From contig NZ_CP170485.1 of NCBI RefSeq assembly GCF_052055585.1, positions 2,852,001 to 2,916,000 of the forward strand: a stretch of DNA of 64,000 bases. The letters run 5' to 3'. A program made the position numbers and the translations under genes. The notes under the pieces are model-generated. The model ran no database searches. It saw only the letters and a program-made list of their open reading frames with translations, and was not told the DNA's origin. How positions within the stretch are numbered: the first letter of the stretch is position 1; each line of letters starts with the position of its first letter. The stretch comes from Oceanicaulis sp052055585. Its GTDB lineage: Bacteria; Pseudomonadota; Alphaproteobacteria; Caulobacterales; Maricaulaceae. This document shows positions 35,681 to 44,065 of the stretch, one piece after another.

Positions 35681-35746
35681 TGTTCTCCCTCGCTCCGCTC
35701 AGGTGGTCCTCGCTGAAGCTGCGGACGGCTGTTCGCCTTGCGGACC
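35681..35746. repeat. 66-bp direct repeat, copy 2
   Basis: Same boundaries as copy 1, 15 bp after it. Read on the minus strand, both copies stay open and give similar Arg/Glu-rich peptides (RPQxQRGxxERSEGEQ), but there is no sign of a real gene. Confidence 0.8.
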
Positions 35747-35807
35747 TGTTGGGTTCGGTTGGGTCGGACGTTCTGGGAATGTCGCCGCGATCCCGGATTG
35801 GCAGGCG

Positions 35808-37868
35808 TTACACGCCAGCGCGCAAAGCGGAATTGGCCAGCGTGCGCGCACACGTCTCCAGAAGCTCACTCTCATCAATAGGCTTGGCGATATAGTCGTC
35901 CATGCCCATGGCCAGAAAGCGCGCGCGTTCTCCGGCGCCCGCATGAGCGGTAACGGCGACGACAGGCGTTGTTGCGCCGGCCTCGTTGAGCGCGCGCAAG
36001 CGTTTGAGCGTTTCCTCGCCGGACATCACCGGCATGCTGGCGTCCAGCAGCACCAGATCATACGCCCCCTCCTCGAAGAGGGTGAGGGCCTGTGCGCCGG
36101 ACTCCGCTTCGGTGACATCCGCGCCTTCAGGCTCAAGCATGTAGCGCGCCACCATGCGATTGATGGCGTTATCGTCGACCAGAAGCACGCGCGTTCCGGA
36201 CAGCCGCGCCTCTGACCCCGCCTCTTCCCGGGCGACAGGGGCGGGATCGGCCGCCATGTCGGGCAGATTCGCCACGATCGTAAGCGTGAAGCGGGAGCCT
36301 TCGCCCAGAACGCTCTCCACCGTCACATCCCCGCCCATCCGACGCGCCAGTTCGCGGCTGATCACCAGCCCCAGGCCAGACCCGCCCTGCCCGGACGCCG
36401 CCCCGGGGGCGTCGCCCTGCTCATAGCGATGAAACAGCCGGTCGAGCTGCTGCTGCGTCATGCCGGGGCCGGTATCGCTGACAACCACGCGCAGCGTGCA
36501 GGCGGCCTCATTCAGGCGCATCGTCTCCGCGCGAATGCTGACCCCGCCTTCATCAGTGAACTTGATGGCGTTGGAGAGGAGGTTGGAGACGCATTGACGG
36601 AACCGGGTCGCGTCAAACTCGAGCGCATCGGGAAGCTCCGATATCGTTTCGTCCAGCCGGAGCCCCTTCTCCTCGGCATTGGCGCGGAACAACAGGCAGA
36701 CCTCGTTGAGCAAACGGGACGGATCGGTGGTTTCAGACCAGAGCTGGAACCGGCCAGCCTCCAGCTTGGACAGGTCCAGAAGGTCGTTCAACAGGTTCAG
36801 CAATTGTTCGCCTGCGGCGTTCAGCAGATCAACATGACTGCCAAGCGGCGGCTCAAGCTGCGCATCCGAAAGCGCCCGCACCAGACCCAGCATGCCGTTC
36901 AGTGGCGTGCGCAGCTCATGGCTGACATTGGCGACGAATTCGCTTTTGGCGGCATTCGCGCGTTCCGCCACCGCCTGCGCCGCCCGGGCCTCCTCGGCGA
37001 GGACCCGCGCGTTCAGGACAAGCTCGGCGGCGACCATGTAATTGGCGAACGCATAGACGAGCGAGGTTTCTTCCGGCGTCCAGAAGTGCGGGGCGCCCTT
37101 GATCACCATCGTCAGCACGCCGCACACCGTCTGCGCCTTGACGATGGGCGCAGCAAACAAGGCGCCGTCCTTCACGTCGTGCAGGCATCGGGCGAGTGTG
37201 CGCACTTCCGGTCCCGCGTGGTCCAGGTCTGGGGTTTCATAGAAGCCGCCCCGGCGGACTCCGGCCAACACGGTTGCATCCCGGCACTCAGAAAGCGTCG
37301 CTCTAGACGGATCCGCCTCACCGTCGAACCAACGGCCATGAAGCTGAAGCGATGTCTGGTCCTCATTCAGGATCCAGATACAGGCCTCACTGGCGCCCAG
37401 AGCCTCGCCCAGGCGCCGGACCACCTCGCGGGTCATGTTGTCGTAATCCCAGCCGCCCCGGATATGGTCCTGCGCAAAGGAGCGCTTGAGAATATTGAAC
37501 TGGCGAGAGCGTTCGATCGTCTCCCTCAAAGTCTGTTCCGCAACCTCGCGCGCCCTGACCTCGCCATCAATCCGGCGCAGCAGCGGCAGCCAGCGGAAAA
37601 ATCCCACGCTGACAAGGAACAGACCGAAGGCGTCGCCAATATAGGAAATGGCTTCAATGGCGTCATAGACCGGCTCGAGCTGGCCGGGCGCATAGGGCGT
37701 GAACCCATTGCTGGAGTCGATCAGAGCCGCCACGCCGATGACGATCAGCCCGCTGACGACGAACCGGCTGCCTTTGCGCAGACGCGCCGCGTCTCGCAAA
37801 TTCAGATAGAGCACCAGACCAGCCGACAAGCTGGTCAGGGCGATCAGCAATTCAAAAAGACCGCTCAA
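35808..37868 (-). CDS. Membrane hybrid histidine kinase / response regulator
   Basis: A 686-residue hybrid kinase. Three membrane helices lie in the first ~95 residues (about 4-24, 37-52, 75-95), followed by a GAF-like domain (about 140-290, with CIWILNEDQTSLQL and ALFAAPIVKAQTVCGVLTM). HisKA follows with His317 (NVSHELRTPL), then an ATPase domain (about 415-535: SNAIKFTDEGG, DTGPGM, GSGLGLVISRELA) and a C-terminal receiver (about 560-680) with Asp565/566 and phosphoacceptor Asp609. No output domain, so phosphate probably passes to a separate Hpt protein. Signal unknown. It is alone on its strand. Confidence 0.94.
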   Translation of the reverse strand: MSGLFELLIALTSLSAGLVLYLNLRDAARLRKGSRFVVSGLIVIGVAALIDSSNGFTPYAPGQLEPVYDAIEAISYIGDAFGLFLVSVGFFRWLPLLRRIDGEVRAREVAEQTLRETIERSRQFNILKRSFAQDHIRGGWDYDNMTREVVRRLGEALGASEACIWILNEDQTSLQLHGRWFDGEADPSRATLSECRDATVLAGVRRGGFYETPDLDHAGPEVRTLARCLHDVKDGALFAAPIVKAQTVCGVLTMVIKGAPHFWTPEETSLVYAFANYMVAAELVLNARVLAEEARAAQAVAERANAAKSEFVANVSHELRTPLNGMLGLVRALSDAQLEPPLGSHVDLLNAAGEQLLNLLNDLLDLSKLEAGRFQLWSETTDPSRLLNEVCLLFRANAEEKGLRLDETISELPDALEFDATRFRQCVSNLLSNAIKFTDEGGVSIRAETMRLNEAACTLRVVVSDTGPGMTQQQLDRLFHRYEQGDAPGAASGQGGSGLGLVISRELARRMGGDVTVESVLGEGSRFTLTIVANLPDMAADPAPVAREEAGSEARLSGTRVLLVDDNAINRMVARYMLEPEGADVTEAESGAQALTLFEEGAYDLVLLDASMPVMSGEETLKRLRALNEAGATTPVVAVTAHAGAGERARFLAMGMDDYIAKPIDESELLETCARTLANSALRAGV

Positions 37869-38062
37869 GCCAAACCCCTTGTGAACCCGTTCATCAAACC
37901 ATGTGAGGGTAAAGATCAGGTTGTCCCGATCGCCCGGAGTACGGGTTTCCCCTTAGGCACTAAAACGAATTATGTCCGCAGGCCCAGCTGCGTATCCCTA
38001 ATCCCGGAGCCGACACCGCCCTCCCCCCGGCGCTCCTGGCTCAAAAGATAAAGGATACGACC
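37869..38062. other. Divergent intergenic region, hybrid kinase / exported hydrolase
   Basis: The 194 bp carry start signals for both flanking genes (AAAGGA for the hydrolase at about 38048). I see no convincing -35/-10 pair or operator, and no ORF. Confidence 0.4.
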
Positions 38063-38824
38063 ATGCGTGCATTCAAAACCCTGTCCCGTTCCGTGCTTCT
38101 GGGCGCCGCCGCCGGCATTGCGCTGTTCAGCGGCCAGGCCCTGGCGCAACTGCCCGACCCGGGCATGCAGATCGAGCGCGGCGTCACCGCCCTTGTCGTC
38201 ACCGACCCGCAGAACGACTTCCTCAGCCCGGACGGCGTCACCTGGGGCGTTGTCGGCCAGAACGTCACCGAGAACGGCACCGTCGAGAACATCGGCCGCC
38301 TGTTCGAGACCGCACACGAGGTCGGCATGCCGGTCTTCGTGTCGCCGCACTATTACTACGAGCACGACCATGAGTGGCGCTTTGAGGGCGCTCTGGAAGC
38401 ACTGATGCACCAGATCGGCATGTTCGATCGCGCCGGCCCGCTGAACCTTGAGGGCTTTGAAGGTTCGGGCGCGGACTGGCTTGAGCAATACCGCCCGCAT
38501 ATCGAGCACGACCACACCGTCGTCACCTCGCCCCACAAGGTCTATGGCCCCGAAACCAACGATCTCGTCCTGCAGCTGCGCAAGCAGAATGTGGACCGCG
38601 TGATCCTGGCCGGCATGTCGGCGAACCTGTGCACCGAATCCCACATGCGCGAACTGATCGAGCAGGGCTTTGAAGTGCTGGTGGTCACCGACGCCACCGC
38701 CGCCGCTCAGGTGCCGGGCTATGACGGCTACGCCGCCGCCATGACCAATTTCCGCATGATCGCGAACCATGTGGGCGACACCGATGAAACCGTCGCCGCC
38801 ATGACCGCGGCCTACAGCCGCTAA
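38063..38824 (+). CDS. Exported cysteine hydrolase (isochorismatase fold)
   Basis: A 253-residue isochorismatase-superfamily hydrolase with the catalytic triad Asp48 (TDPQNDF), Lys159 (SPHKVYG) and Cys190 (SANLCTES). Unusually it starts with a signal peptide (LLGAAAGIALFSGQALAQ, cleavage near residue 29), so it should act in the periplasm, whereas most relatives are cytosolic. The substrate, probably an amide, is not identifiable. AAAGGA precedes the start. A terminator follows. Confidence 0.9.
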   Translation: MRAFKTLSRSVLLGAAAGIALFSGQALAQLPDPGMQIERGVTALVVTDPQNDFLSPDGVTWGVVGQNVTENGTVENIGRLFETAHEVGMPVFVSPHYYYEHDHEWRFEGALEALMHQIGMFDRAGPLNLEGFEGSGADWLEQYRPHIEHDHTVVTSPHKVYGPETNDLVLQLRKQNVDRVILAGMSANLCTESHMRELIEQGFEVLVVTDATAAAQVPGYDGYAAAMTNFRMIANHVGDTDETVAAMTAAYSR

Positions 38825-38876
38825 GCCGTTCCCGCTCCCGTGTTGTCTGCCCCTCCACACGGGTCGGGTTCCCTGA

Positions 38877-38917
38877 GGGTCCGGCGGTTCGCCCCCATCT
38901 CCGCCGGGCCCTCTTTT
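38877..38917 (+). terminator. Rho-independent terminator after the exported hydrolase
   Basis: An 11-bp stem (38877-38887 with 38901-38911, one G-U pair) with a 13-nt loop is followed by TCTTTT. It separates the hydrolase from the next gene. Confidence 0.85.
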
Positions 38918-38939
38918 ACCTGCAAGAACAACAAGAAAA

Positions 38940-39353
38940 ATGATGACCCCGAAACTCGTCCCCCCGTTCACCGCCGAAACCGCCCGCGCCAAGGTCCAGT
39001 TCGCCGAAGACGCCTGGAACAGCCGCGACCCCGAACGTGTGGCCCTGGCCTATTCTGAAGAGTCCGACTGGCGCAATCGCGGCCAGTTCTTCAAGGGCCG
39101 CGACGCCATCAAGGCCTTCCTTCGCGACAAATGGTCGAGAGAGGCGGACTACAAACTCAAGAAGGACCTGTGGGCCTTCACCGACAACCGCATCTCGGTC
39201 GCCTTTTTCTATGAATGGCAGGATGCGGAGACCGGCCAATGGTTCCGCTCCCATGGCAATGAGCAATGGGAATTCGACCGCGACGGGCTGATGGCGCGCC
39301 GCGAATCCAGCGTCAACGACATTCCGATCAAGGAAGAGGAGCGGCGGCTCTAG
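38940..39353 (+). CDS. DUF1348 / NTF2-like protein
   Basis: A 137-residue SnoaL/NTF2-fold protein: PPFTAETARAKVQFAEDAWNSRDPERVALAYSxxSxWRNRxxF is the characteristic DUF1348 opening, and NRISVAFFYEWQD and GNEQWEFDRDGLM follow. The fold binds small ligands and sometimes catalyses, but no activity is established for this family to my knowledge. Two tandem ATG codons (38940, 38943) are equally possible. Confidence 0.87.
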   Translation: MMTPKLVPPFTAETARAKVQFAEDAWNSRDPERVALAYSEESDWRNRGQFFKGRDAIKAFLRDKWSREADYKLKKDLWAFTDNRISVAFFYEWQDAETGQWFRSHGNEQWEFDRDGLMARRESSVNDIPIKEEERRL

Positions 39354-39382
39354 CCGCAGCTGTCTCCGTCAGGGAGCCGATC

Positions 39383-40045
39383 ATGCCCCGTCCCGCCCCG
39401 CCCGCCGACCTTCGGTTTGAACGCGCCTATCGGCGCTGGATGCTGATGCACGCCCTGACCCTGCCCGTCGCCCTGCTGGCCTACGCCCTGCTGGTCATCG
39501 CGTTACAGGCTCTGGGACAGGATGTGCGCACGGCGGTGCTGGGCGCAGCGGGCGCAGGCGCACTCATTCTGGCGCTGGCGGAGGGCGCGGTCTGGCTGGA
39601 AACCCATACCGGGCTCGACCGTCTCTTCCGGCGCGTCAACATGCGCGCCTCGATCGCCGCCGAACGTCTGGCGCGGGATGAGGACCAGTACGTCATCGAA
39701 GGCGTGAAGGACGTGGTGTTCGAATGGCGCCATGTGGAAGTCATCCAGCGCGACCGGGACTGGGCGGGCCTGTCGCTGGCCGCCCTGACCCTGATCAGCC
39801 TGGCCATCGGACTGGTGCTCAGCGCCGCCGTCATCCGGTTCTGGGGCTGGAGCTATGCCGCCCCGATGAGCCTTCTGACCCTCGTCTCGACCGCCGTCGG
39901 CTTCGCGCTGGCCCGGTCCGTCATGCGCTATCACTGCTTCACCGACCGCAATTTCGACCCCACCGACATTCTTCAGACCCGGCTTCTGGACCTGTTGTCA
40001 GAAGTCAAAGCCTTGCGTCGCGCCGGCGTGCGCAGCTCGGCCTGA
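39383..40045 (+). CDS. Hypothetical four-helix membrane protein
   Basis: A 220-residue protein with two pairs of membrane helices (about 21-43, 50-70 and 130-150, 155-180) and a polar loop between them (NMRASIAAERLARDEDQYVIEGVKDVVFEWRHVEVIQRD). The C-terminal ~45 residues are cytosolic or helical. Family not recognised. AGGGAG precedes the ATG at 39383; the frame's earlier start overlaps the DUF1348 gene and is unlikely. It is 20 bp before the flavoprotein gene. Confidence 0.75.
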   Translation: MPRPAPPADLRFERAYRRWMLMHALTLPVALLAYALLVIALQALGQDVRTAVLGAAGAGALILALAEGAVWLETHTGLDRLFRRVNMRASIAAERLARDEDQYVIEGVKDVVFEWRHVEVIQRDRDWAGLSLAALTLISLAIGLVLSAAVIRFWGWSYAAPMSLLTLVSTAVGFALARSVMRYHCFTDRNFDPTDILQTRLLDLLSEVKALRRAGVRSSA

Positions 40046-40065
40046 ACCTTATCCCGGAGCCCCCC

Positions 40066-41415
40066 ATGACCCAACATTCCGATCTTCTCGTTCTGGGCAC
40101 CGGCAATGCCGGCATGGCCGCAGCCGGCGTCGCCCAGCGCGCCGGCAAGTCTGTCACCCTAGTGGAATCAGGCGATGTGGGCGGCACCTGCGCCATTCGC
40201 GGCTGTGTGCCGAAGAAAGTTCTGGTCGCAGCCGCCGCCAATCTGGACGCCATTGCGCGCGCCAGCGATCACGCCATCTCGGTGGGCGAGGTGACGCTGG
40301 ACTGGCCCGCCCTGATCAAGCGCGAGCGCACCTTCGTGGAAGGCGTGCCGGACATGTTCAGATCCTCGATCACCAATCGCGGCATGACGCTGGTTTCGGG
40401 CAAAGCCGTCTTCACCGGCCCGAACGCGGTGTCTGTGGATGGCGAAACCTATACCGCGGACAAGATCGTCATCGCCACGGGATCAAAACCTGCACAATTG
40501 CCGATAGAAGGCTGGGCGCTGACCGCCACCAGCGACGACCTTCTGACCCTGGAAAACCTGCCCGAAGAGGTCGTCTTTGTGGGCGGCGGCGTGATTGCGC
40601 TCGAGTTCGCCCATGTCATGGTGCGCGCAGGCGCCAAAGTCACCATTCTGGAAGCCGCCCCGCGCGTCCTGCCGCGTCTGGATCCGGACATGGTGGACAC
40701 GCTGGTTGAGTATACCCGCTCGCTGGGCGTCGCCATCCATACCGGCGTCAGCGTCAAGGCCATCCGCGAGGATGGCGCGCGCCGCGCGGTCGAGGTTGTT
40801 CTCGAGGGCGAAACCCTGTCGCTCAGCGCGGATCTGGTGGTCAACGGCGCCGGTCGTCGCCCTGCTGTCGAGGATCTTGATCTGCAAGCCGGCGATATCC
40901 GGTCAGATCGCGGGCATATCGAGGTGGACGTAAACCTGCGCAGCCTGAGCAACCCGTCCGTCTATGTGGCGGGTGACGCGCTGGCCGCCTCCCCGCAACT
41001 GAGCCCGGTTGCAAGCTATGAAGGCCGGATCGCAGGCGAGAACGCCATCAACGACGCCCGGGAGAGCCCGGACTATTCCTCCATTCCGTCCGCCGTCTAC
41101 ACCGTACCCGCTATCGCCAGCGTGGGGCTGGATGAAGCGGGCGCGGAAGCGGCGGGGTTGGAACCCGTCGTCAAGGTCAATGACATGCGCGACTGGCGTT
41201 CGGCAAAGACCTATGCCGAACAGGTCGCCTTCGCCAAAGTGTTGATCGACCCCGAAACCGACCGCATTCTGGGCGCGCACCTGGCCGGGCATGGCGCAGA
41301 GGAAGTCATCCATCTGTTCACACTGGCGATGAAAACCCAACTGACCGCATCCGAGCTGGCGACCATGACCTACGCCTATCCCACCTTCTCCTCTGACCTT
41401 AAGTTTCTGGTGTGA
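40066..41415 (+). CDS. FAD-dependent pyridine nucleotide-disulfide oxidoreductase
   Basis: A 449-residue class I flavin disulfide reductase. It has the FAD motif VLGTGNAGMAAAG, the redox pair Cys42/Cys47 (GGTCAIRGCVPKK), the NAD(P) Rossmann motif VFVGGGVIALEFAHVM and the second FAD site VYVAGDA. In the C-terminal interface the general-base His of glutathione reductase (HPT) is replaced: it reads AYPTFSSDLKF. This is therefore not a typical glutathione reductase, and I leave the substrate open. The true start is the ATG at 40066; a longer frame exists from 39724. It lies 24 bp before the PAS-kinase gene. Confidence 0.92.
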   Translation: MTQHSDLLVLGTGNAGMAAAGVAQRAGKSVTLVESGDVGGTCAIRGCVPKKVLVAAAANLDAIARASDHAISVGEVTLDWPALIKRERTFVEGVPDMFRSSITNRGMTLVSGKAVFTGPNAVSVDGETYTADKIVIATGSKPAQLPIEGWALTATSDDLLTLENLPEEVVFVGGGVIALEFAHVMVRAGAKVTILEAAPRVLPRLDPDMVDTLVEYTRSLGVAIHTGVSVKAIREDGARRAVEVVLEGETLSLSADLVVNGAGRRPAVEDLDLQAGDIRSDRGHIEVDVNLRSLSNPSVYVAGDALAASPQLSPVASYEGRIAGENAINDARESPDYSSIPSAVYTVPAIASVGLDEAGAEAAGLEPVVKVNDMRDWRSAKTYAEQVAFAKVLIDPETDRILGAHLAGHGAEEVIHLFTLAMKTQLTASELATMTYAYPTFSSDLKFLV

Positions 41416-41439
41416 GACGCATGAGACGGGGGCGCACAC

Positions 41440-42966
41440 ATGTCTGAGGTGGAGACCGGCGCGGGCGGCGATCCGGCGGACGTGTTCCGTCGGCAGCGCG
41501 ACCTGATCCTGATGGCGTCGGGGGACGGCATTTACGGGATCAATTGCGACGGCATCTCCATGTTCGTGAACCCGGCGGCGGCGCGCATGTCGGGCTATAC
41601 GGTCGAGGAAATGGTCGGCCTGAACCTGCATGAGCTGGTCCATCATTCCCATCCTGACGGATCGCACTTTCCCTGCACGGAGTGTCCCATTCACGAGGCG
41701 ACCCGGGACGGCAAGGTGCACCGCATCTATGACGATGTGTTCTGGCGCAAGGACGGCACCAGTTTCCCGGTCGAGTATGTCTCCACCCCGATCTGGGATG
41801 GCGGCAAGATCGCCGGCGCCGTGGTGTCGTTTCGCGACATCACCGAGCGTAAACGCGCCGAGCAGGACCTGCGTGACAGCGAACAGCGCTATCGCGCCAT
41901 GTTTGACGGCTCGAACGCTGCAGGCTTCCTGATCGACGCCGAGACTTGCTACGTGCTCGACGAGAACAAGCGAACCTGCGAGCTGTTCGGCTATGGCGAG
42001 GACCAGCTTCGTCAATTGCGCGCTGAAGACCTGTTCGTCGGCGCGCCCGGCGAGATCCCGGCTTTCTGGCGCACGGTTCAGCGCGAAGGCGCTGCAGAGA
42101 CCGAAACCTCCTACGCCGTCACGGCGAGCGGCGACCGCATTCCCGTGCGCCTGTCCGCCAGTCGCATCCGCTATGCCGATCGCACGGGCCTTCTGGTTCT
42201 GGCCACGGATCTGCGGGTCCGTCGCGACATGGAAGCGCGCACCCGCGCCCTGCAGAGCGAGCTGCACCATGTCTCCCGCGTCAGCGCCATGGGTGAGATG
42301 GCCTCCGCCATGGCGCACGAGCTGAACCAGCCCTTGTCAGCCGTAATGAACTATCTGGGCGCGGCGCGGCGTCTGTCCAAAACCGAGTTTGAAGGCGAGT
42401 CCCGCACCATCCAGATGGTCGAGAAAGCCATGACCCAGGCGTCCCGGGCGGGTGAGATCATTCGCAGCCTGCGCACCTTCCTGGACAAGGGGGAGTCCGA
42501 AACCGAATTCGCCAGCCCCTATGACGTCATTCACGACACCCTGCCGCTGATCGAGCCGGCCGTCGCCGCGGCGGGCCTGTCCTTGTCCTGCGAACTTGAC
42601 CCCGATGTTCCCCATACGCTGCTGCAGCGCGTGAACATCCAGCAAGTATTGCTGAACCTGATCCGCAACGCCGCCGAAGCCATGAGCGAACATACGGGCG
42701 GGGCCATCAATGTGGCGTGCTGGAGCAGTCAGGAGCAGATCTGGATCGAAGTGGCCGATCAGGGCCCCGGCCTGTCTGAAGCTCAGCAGGCGCGGCTGTT
42801 CCAACCCTTCAACACCAGTAAATCGGATGGCATGGGCGTCGGCCTGTCCATCTGCCATTCCATCATTTCAGATCATGACGGCGCGATCACCGCCGAGAAC
42901 CGCCCGGGCGGCGGCGCGGTGTTCCGGTTCTGCCTGCCCGTCATCACGCCAGGAGACAAGGCATGA
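41440..42966 (+). CDS. PAS-domain sensor histidine kinase
   Basis: A 508-residue soluble kinase with two PAS domains (about 18-135 and 148-262), HisKA with His293 (SAMAHELNQPLSAV) and an ATPase domain (about 385-500: NLIRNAAEAM, DQGPGL, GMGVGLSICHSII). This is the FixL/NtrY-like HELNQPL class. The first PAS carries HHSHPDGSHFPCTECPI, with Cys79 and Cys82 in a CxxC among several His, suggestive of metal or redox sensing. It ends in an ATGA overlap with its FixJ-like regulator and directly follows a disulfide-reductase gene. Confidence 0.93.
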   Translation: MSEVETGAGGDPADVFRRQRDLILMASGDGIYGINCDGISMFVNPAAARMSGYTVEEMVGLNLHELVHHSHPDGSHFPCTECPIHEATRDGKVHRIYDDVFWRKDGTSFPVEYVSTPIWDGGKIAGAVVSFRDITERKRAEQDLRDSEQRYRAMFDGSNAAGFLIDAETCYVLDENKRTCELFGYGEDQLRQLRAEDLFVGAPGEIPAFWRTVQREGAAETETSYAVTASGDRIPVRLSASRIRYADRTGLLVLATDLRVRRDMEARTRALQSELHHVSRVSAMGEMASAMAHELNQPLSAVMNYLGAARRLSKTEFEGESRTIQMVEKAMTQASRAGEIIRSLRTFLDKGESETEFASPYDVIHDTLPLIEPAVAAAGLSLSCELDPDVPHTLLQRVNIQQVLLNLIRNAAEAMSEHTGGAINVACWSSQEQIWIEVADQGPGLSEAQQARLFQPFNTSKSDGMGVGLSICHSIISDHDGAITAENRPGGGAVFRFCLPVITPGDKA

Positions 42967-43583
42967 GTGATATCTCAACCATGGTGTATGTCGTCGACGA
43001 CGATGCGGCGGCGCGGGAATCCCTTGAAGCCCTGCTTCTGTCCGCCGGGCATGATGTGGAGACGTTCGACAGCGGCGAGGCCTTCCTTGACGCCTATTCG
43101 CCGGACTGGGCGGGATGCGCGGTTCTGGATGTGCGCATGCCGGGCCTGTCCGGGCTGCAGGTTCAGGAAGAGCTGGCCAATCGCAAATCCAGCCTGCCGG
43201 TGATCATCGTCACCGGGCACGGCGACCTGCCCATGGCGGTCCGCGCCATGCAGGCGGGCGCGCTCGATTTCATCGAGAAGCCCTATGAGGAAGAACGCCT
43301 TTTTGAAAGCGTCGAGCTGGCGGTCCAGACCGGCCAGCAACAGGCCGAGGCCAGTCTGGCGCTGGCCGCGCTCAGGGAGCGTTTTGAAAACCTGACGCCG
43401 CGCGAGCATGAAGTCCTGGTCGAAGTGGCCTATGGCCACCCCAACAAGGTTGTCGCCCACAAGCTGGGCATCAGCGCCCGCACGGTGGAGATCCACCGTG
43501 CGCGCGTGGTGGAGAAGATGCAGGCGCGCAGCCTCTCCCACCTTGTGCGCATGGCGATGCAGCTCGGTCTGCTATCGGAATAG
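42963..43583 (+). CDS. FixJ-family response regulator
   Basis: A 206-residue regulator with a receiver domain (Asp12/13 pocket, phosphoacceptor Asp56 in VLDVRMPG, then VTGHGDLPMAVRAM and IEKPY) and a LuxR-type HTH at about 137-200 (LTPREHEVLVEVAYG, ISARTVEIHRARVVEKM). It overlaps the PAS kinase by 4 bp (ATGA), so the two form a dedicated two-component pair. Targets are unknown; the upstream flavoprotein and isochorismatase-type genes are candidates by proximity. Confidence 0.96.
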   Translation: MSDISTMVYVVDDDAAARESLEALLLSAGHDVETFDSGEAFLDAYSPDWAGCAVLDVRMPGLSGLQVQEELANRKSSLPVIIVTGHGDLPMAVRAMQAGALDFIEKPYEEERLFESVELAVQTGQQQAEASLALAALRERFENLTPREHEVLVEVAYGHPNKVVAHKLGISARTVEIHRARVVEKMQARSLSHLVRMAMQLGLLSE

Positions 43584-43584
43584 C

Positions 43585-44004
43585 TCAGCTGAACTCGGAA
43601 TTGAGATCGAGCGGCGCGTGCCGGATCAGGCGACTGTCCAGAACGCCGGCCTGACGATGTGGAACCGCTTCGGTCTGATAGACCGGGTCCGTGACCATTT
43701 CGAGAAAGGCTGCAGCGTTCGGATAGGCCGCCACGAAAGACAGGTGCCAGCTTTCATCGGCAGGGCCGATCAGGGTCAGCTTGGGCGCGCCGCGCCAGAC
43801 GATCGTCCCCCCGACACGCTTGAAGATCGGACCTGACGTCTGACCATAGGTCTTATAGGCCTCAAAGCCGCTGACCTGACGGCCATCGGGATAGGCGGCC
43901 GTCTCGCGAAGACGCAGCAGATTGAGCATCTGGATCGGTTCGTCGCGCGGCAACTCTTTGAAGAGTTTGAAAGCTTCGCGTTCGGGGTCGATATGGCCCG
44001 TCAT
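43585..44004 (-). CDS. DUF1330 family protein
   Basis: A 139-residue protein with the dimeric alpha-beta barrel of DUF1330: PIQMLNLLRLRETAAYPDGR, GFEAYKTYGQTSGPIF and FVAAYPNAAAFLEMVTDPVYQ. The function is unknown. AGGGAGGAC precedes the ATG at 44004; a longer frame upstream would overlap the SDR gene. It converges on the FixJ-like regulator with one base between the stops. Confidence 0.87.
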   Translation of the reverse strand: MTGHIDPEREAFKLFKELPRDEPIQMLNLLRLRETAAYPDGRQVSGFEAYKTYGQTSGPIFKRVGGTIVWRGAPKLTLIGPADESWHLSFVAAYPNAAAFLEMVTDPVYQTEAVPHRQAGVLDSRLIRHAPLDLNSEFS

Positions 44005-44065
44005 GAATGTCCTCCCTGACTTGTTTTCAGGCAGGAAAGCGGCTCGGCGGCAAAAGCTCAAGCCC

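Larger units (their letters stand above)
35585..35807. other. Non-coding region between tRNA-Thr and the hybrid kinase gene
   Basis: Apart from the two 66-bp repeats and the small hairpin between them, this region has a T-rich start just after the tRNA (TTTTTCTCTTATTTC), which may end tRNA transcription. No coding region with a start signal is visible. Confidence 0.6.

Noticed and set aside
35593..35853. Arg/Glu-rich minus-strand frame over the 66-bp repeats (ERSEGEQ peptide pattern)
   Set aside because: The peptide repeat only reflects the DNA repeat. The frame overlaps the end of the kinase gene and lacks a start signal.
36429..38051. A 540-codon plus-strand frame opposite the hybrid kinase
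   Set aside because: It overlaps completely a kinase with intact domains, and has no ribosome-binding site.
41440..42966. Oxygen-sensing haem-PAS FixL
   Set aside because: The kinase is FixL-like in its HELNQPL box, but neither PAS domain shows a convincing haem-binding His context, and no fixK or nif gene is nearby.
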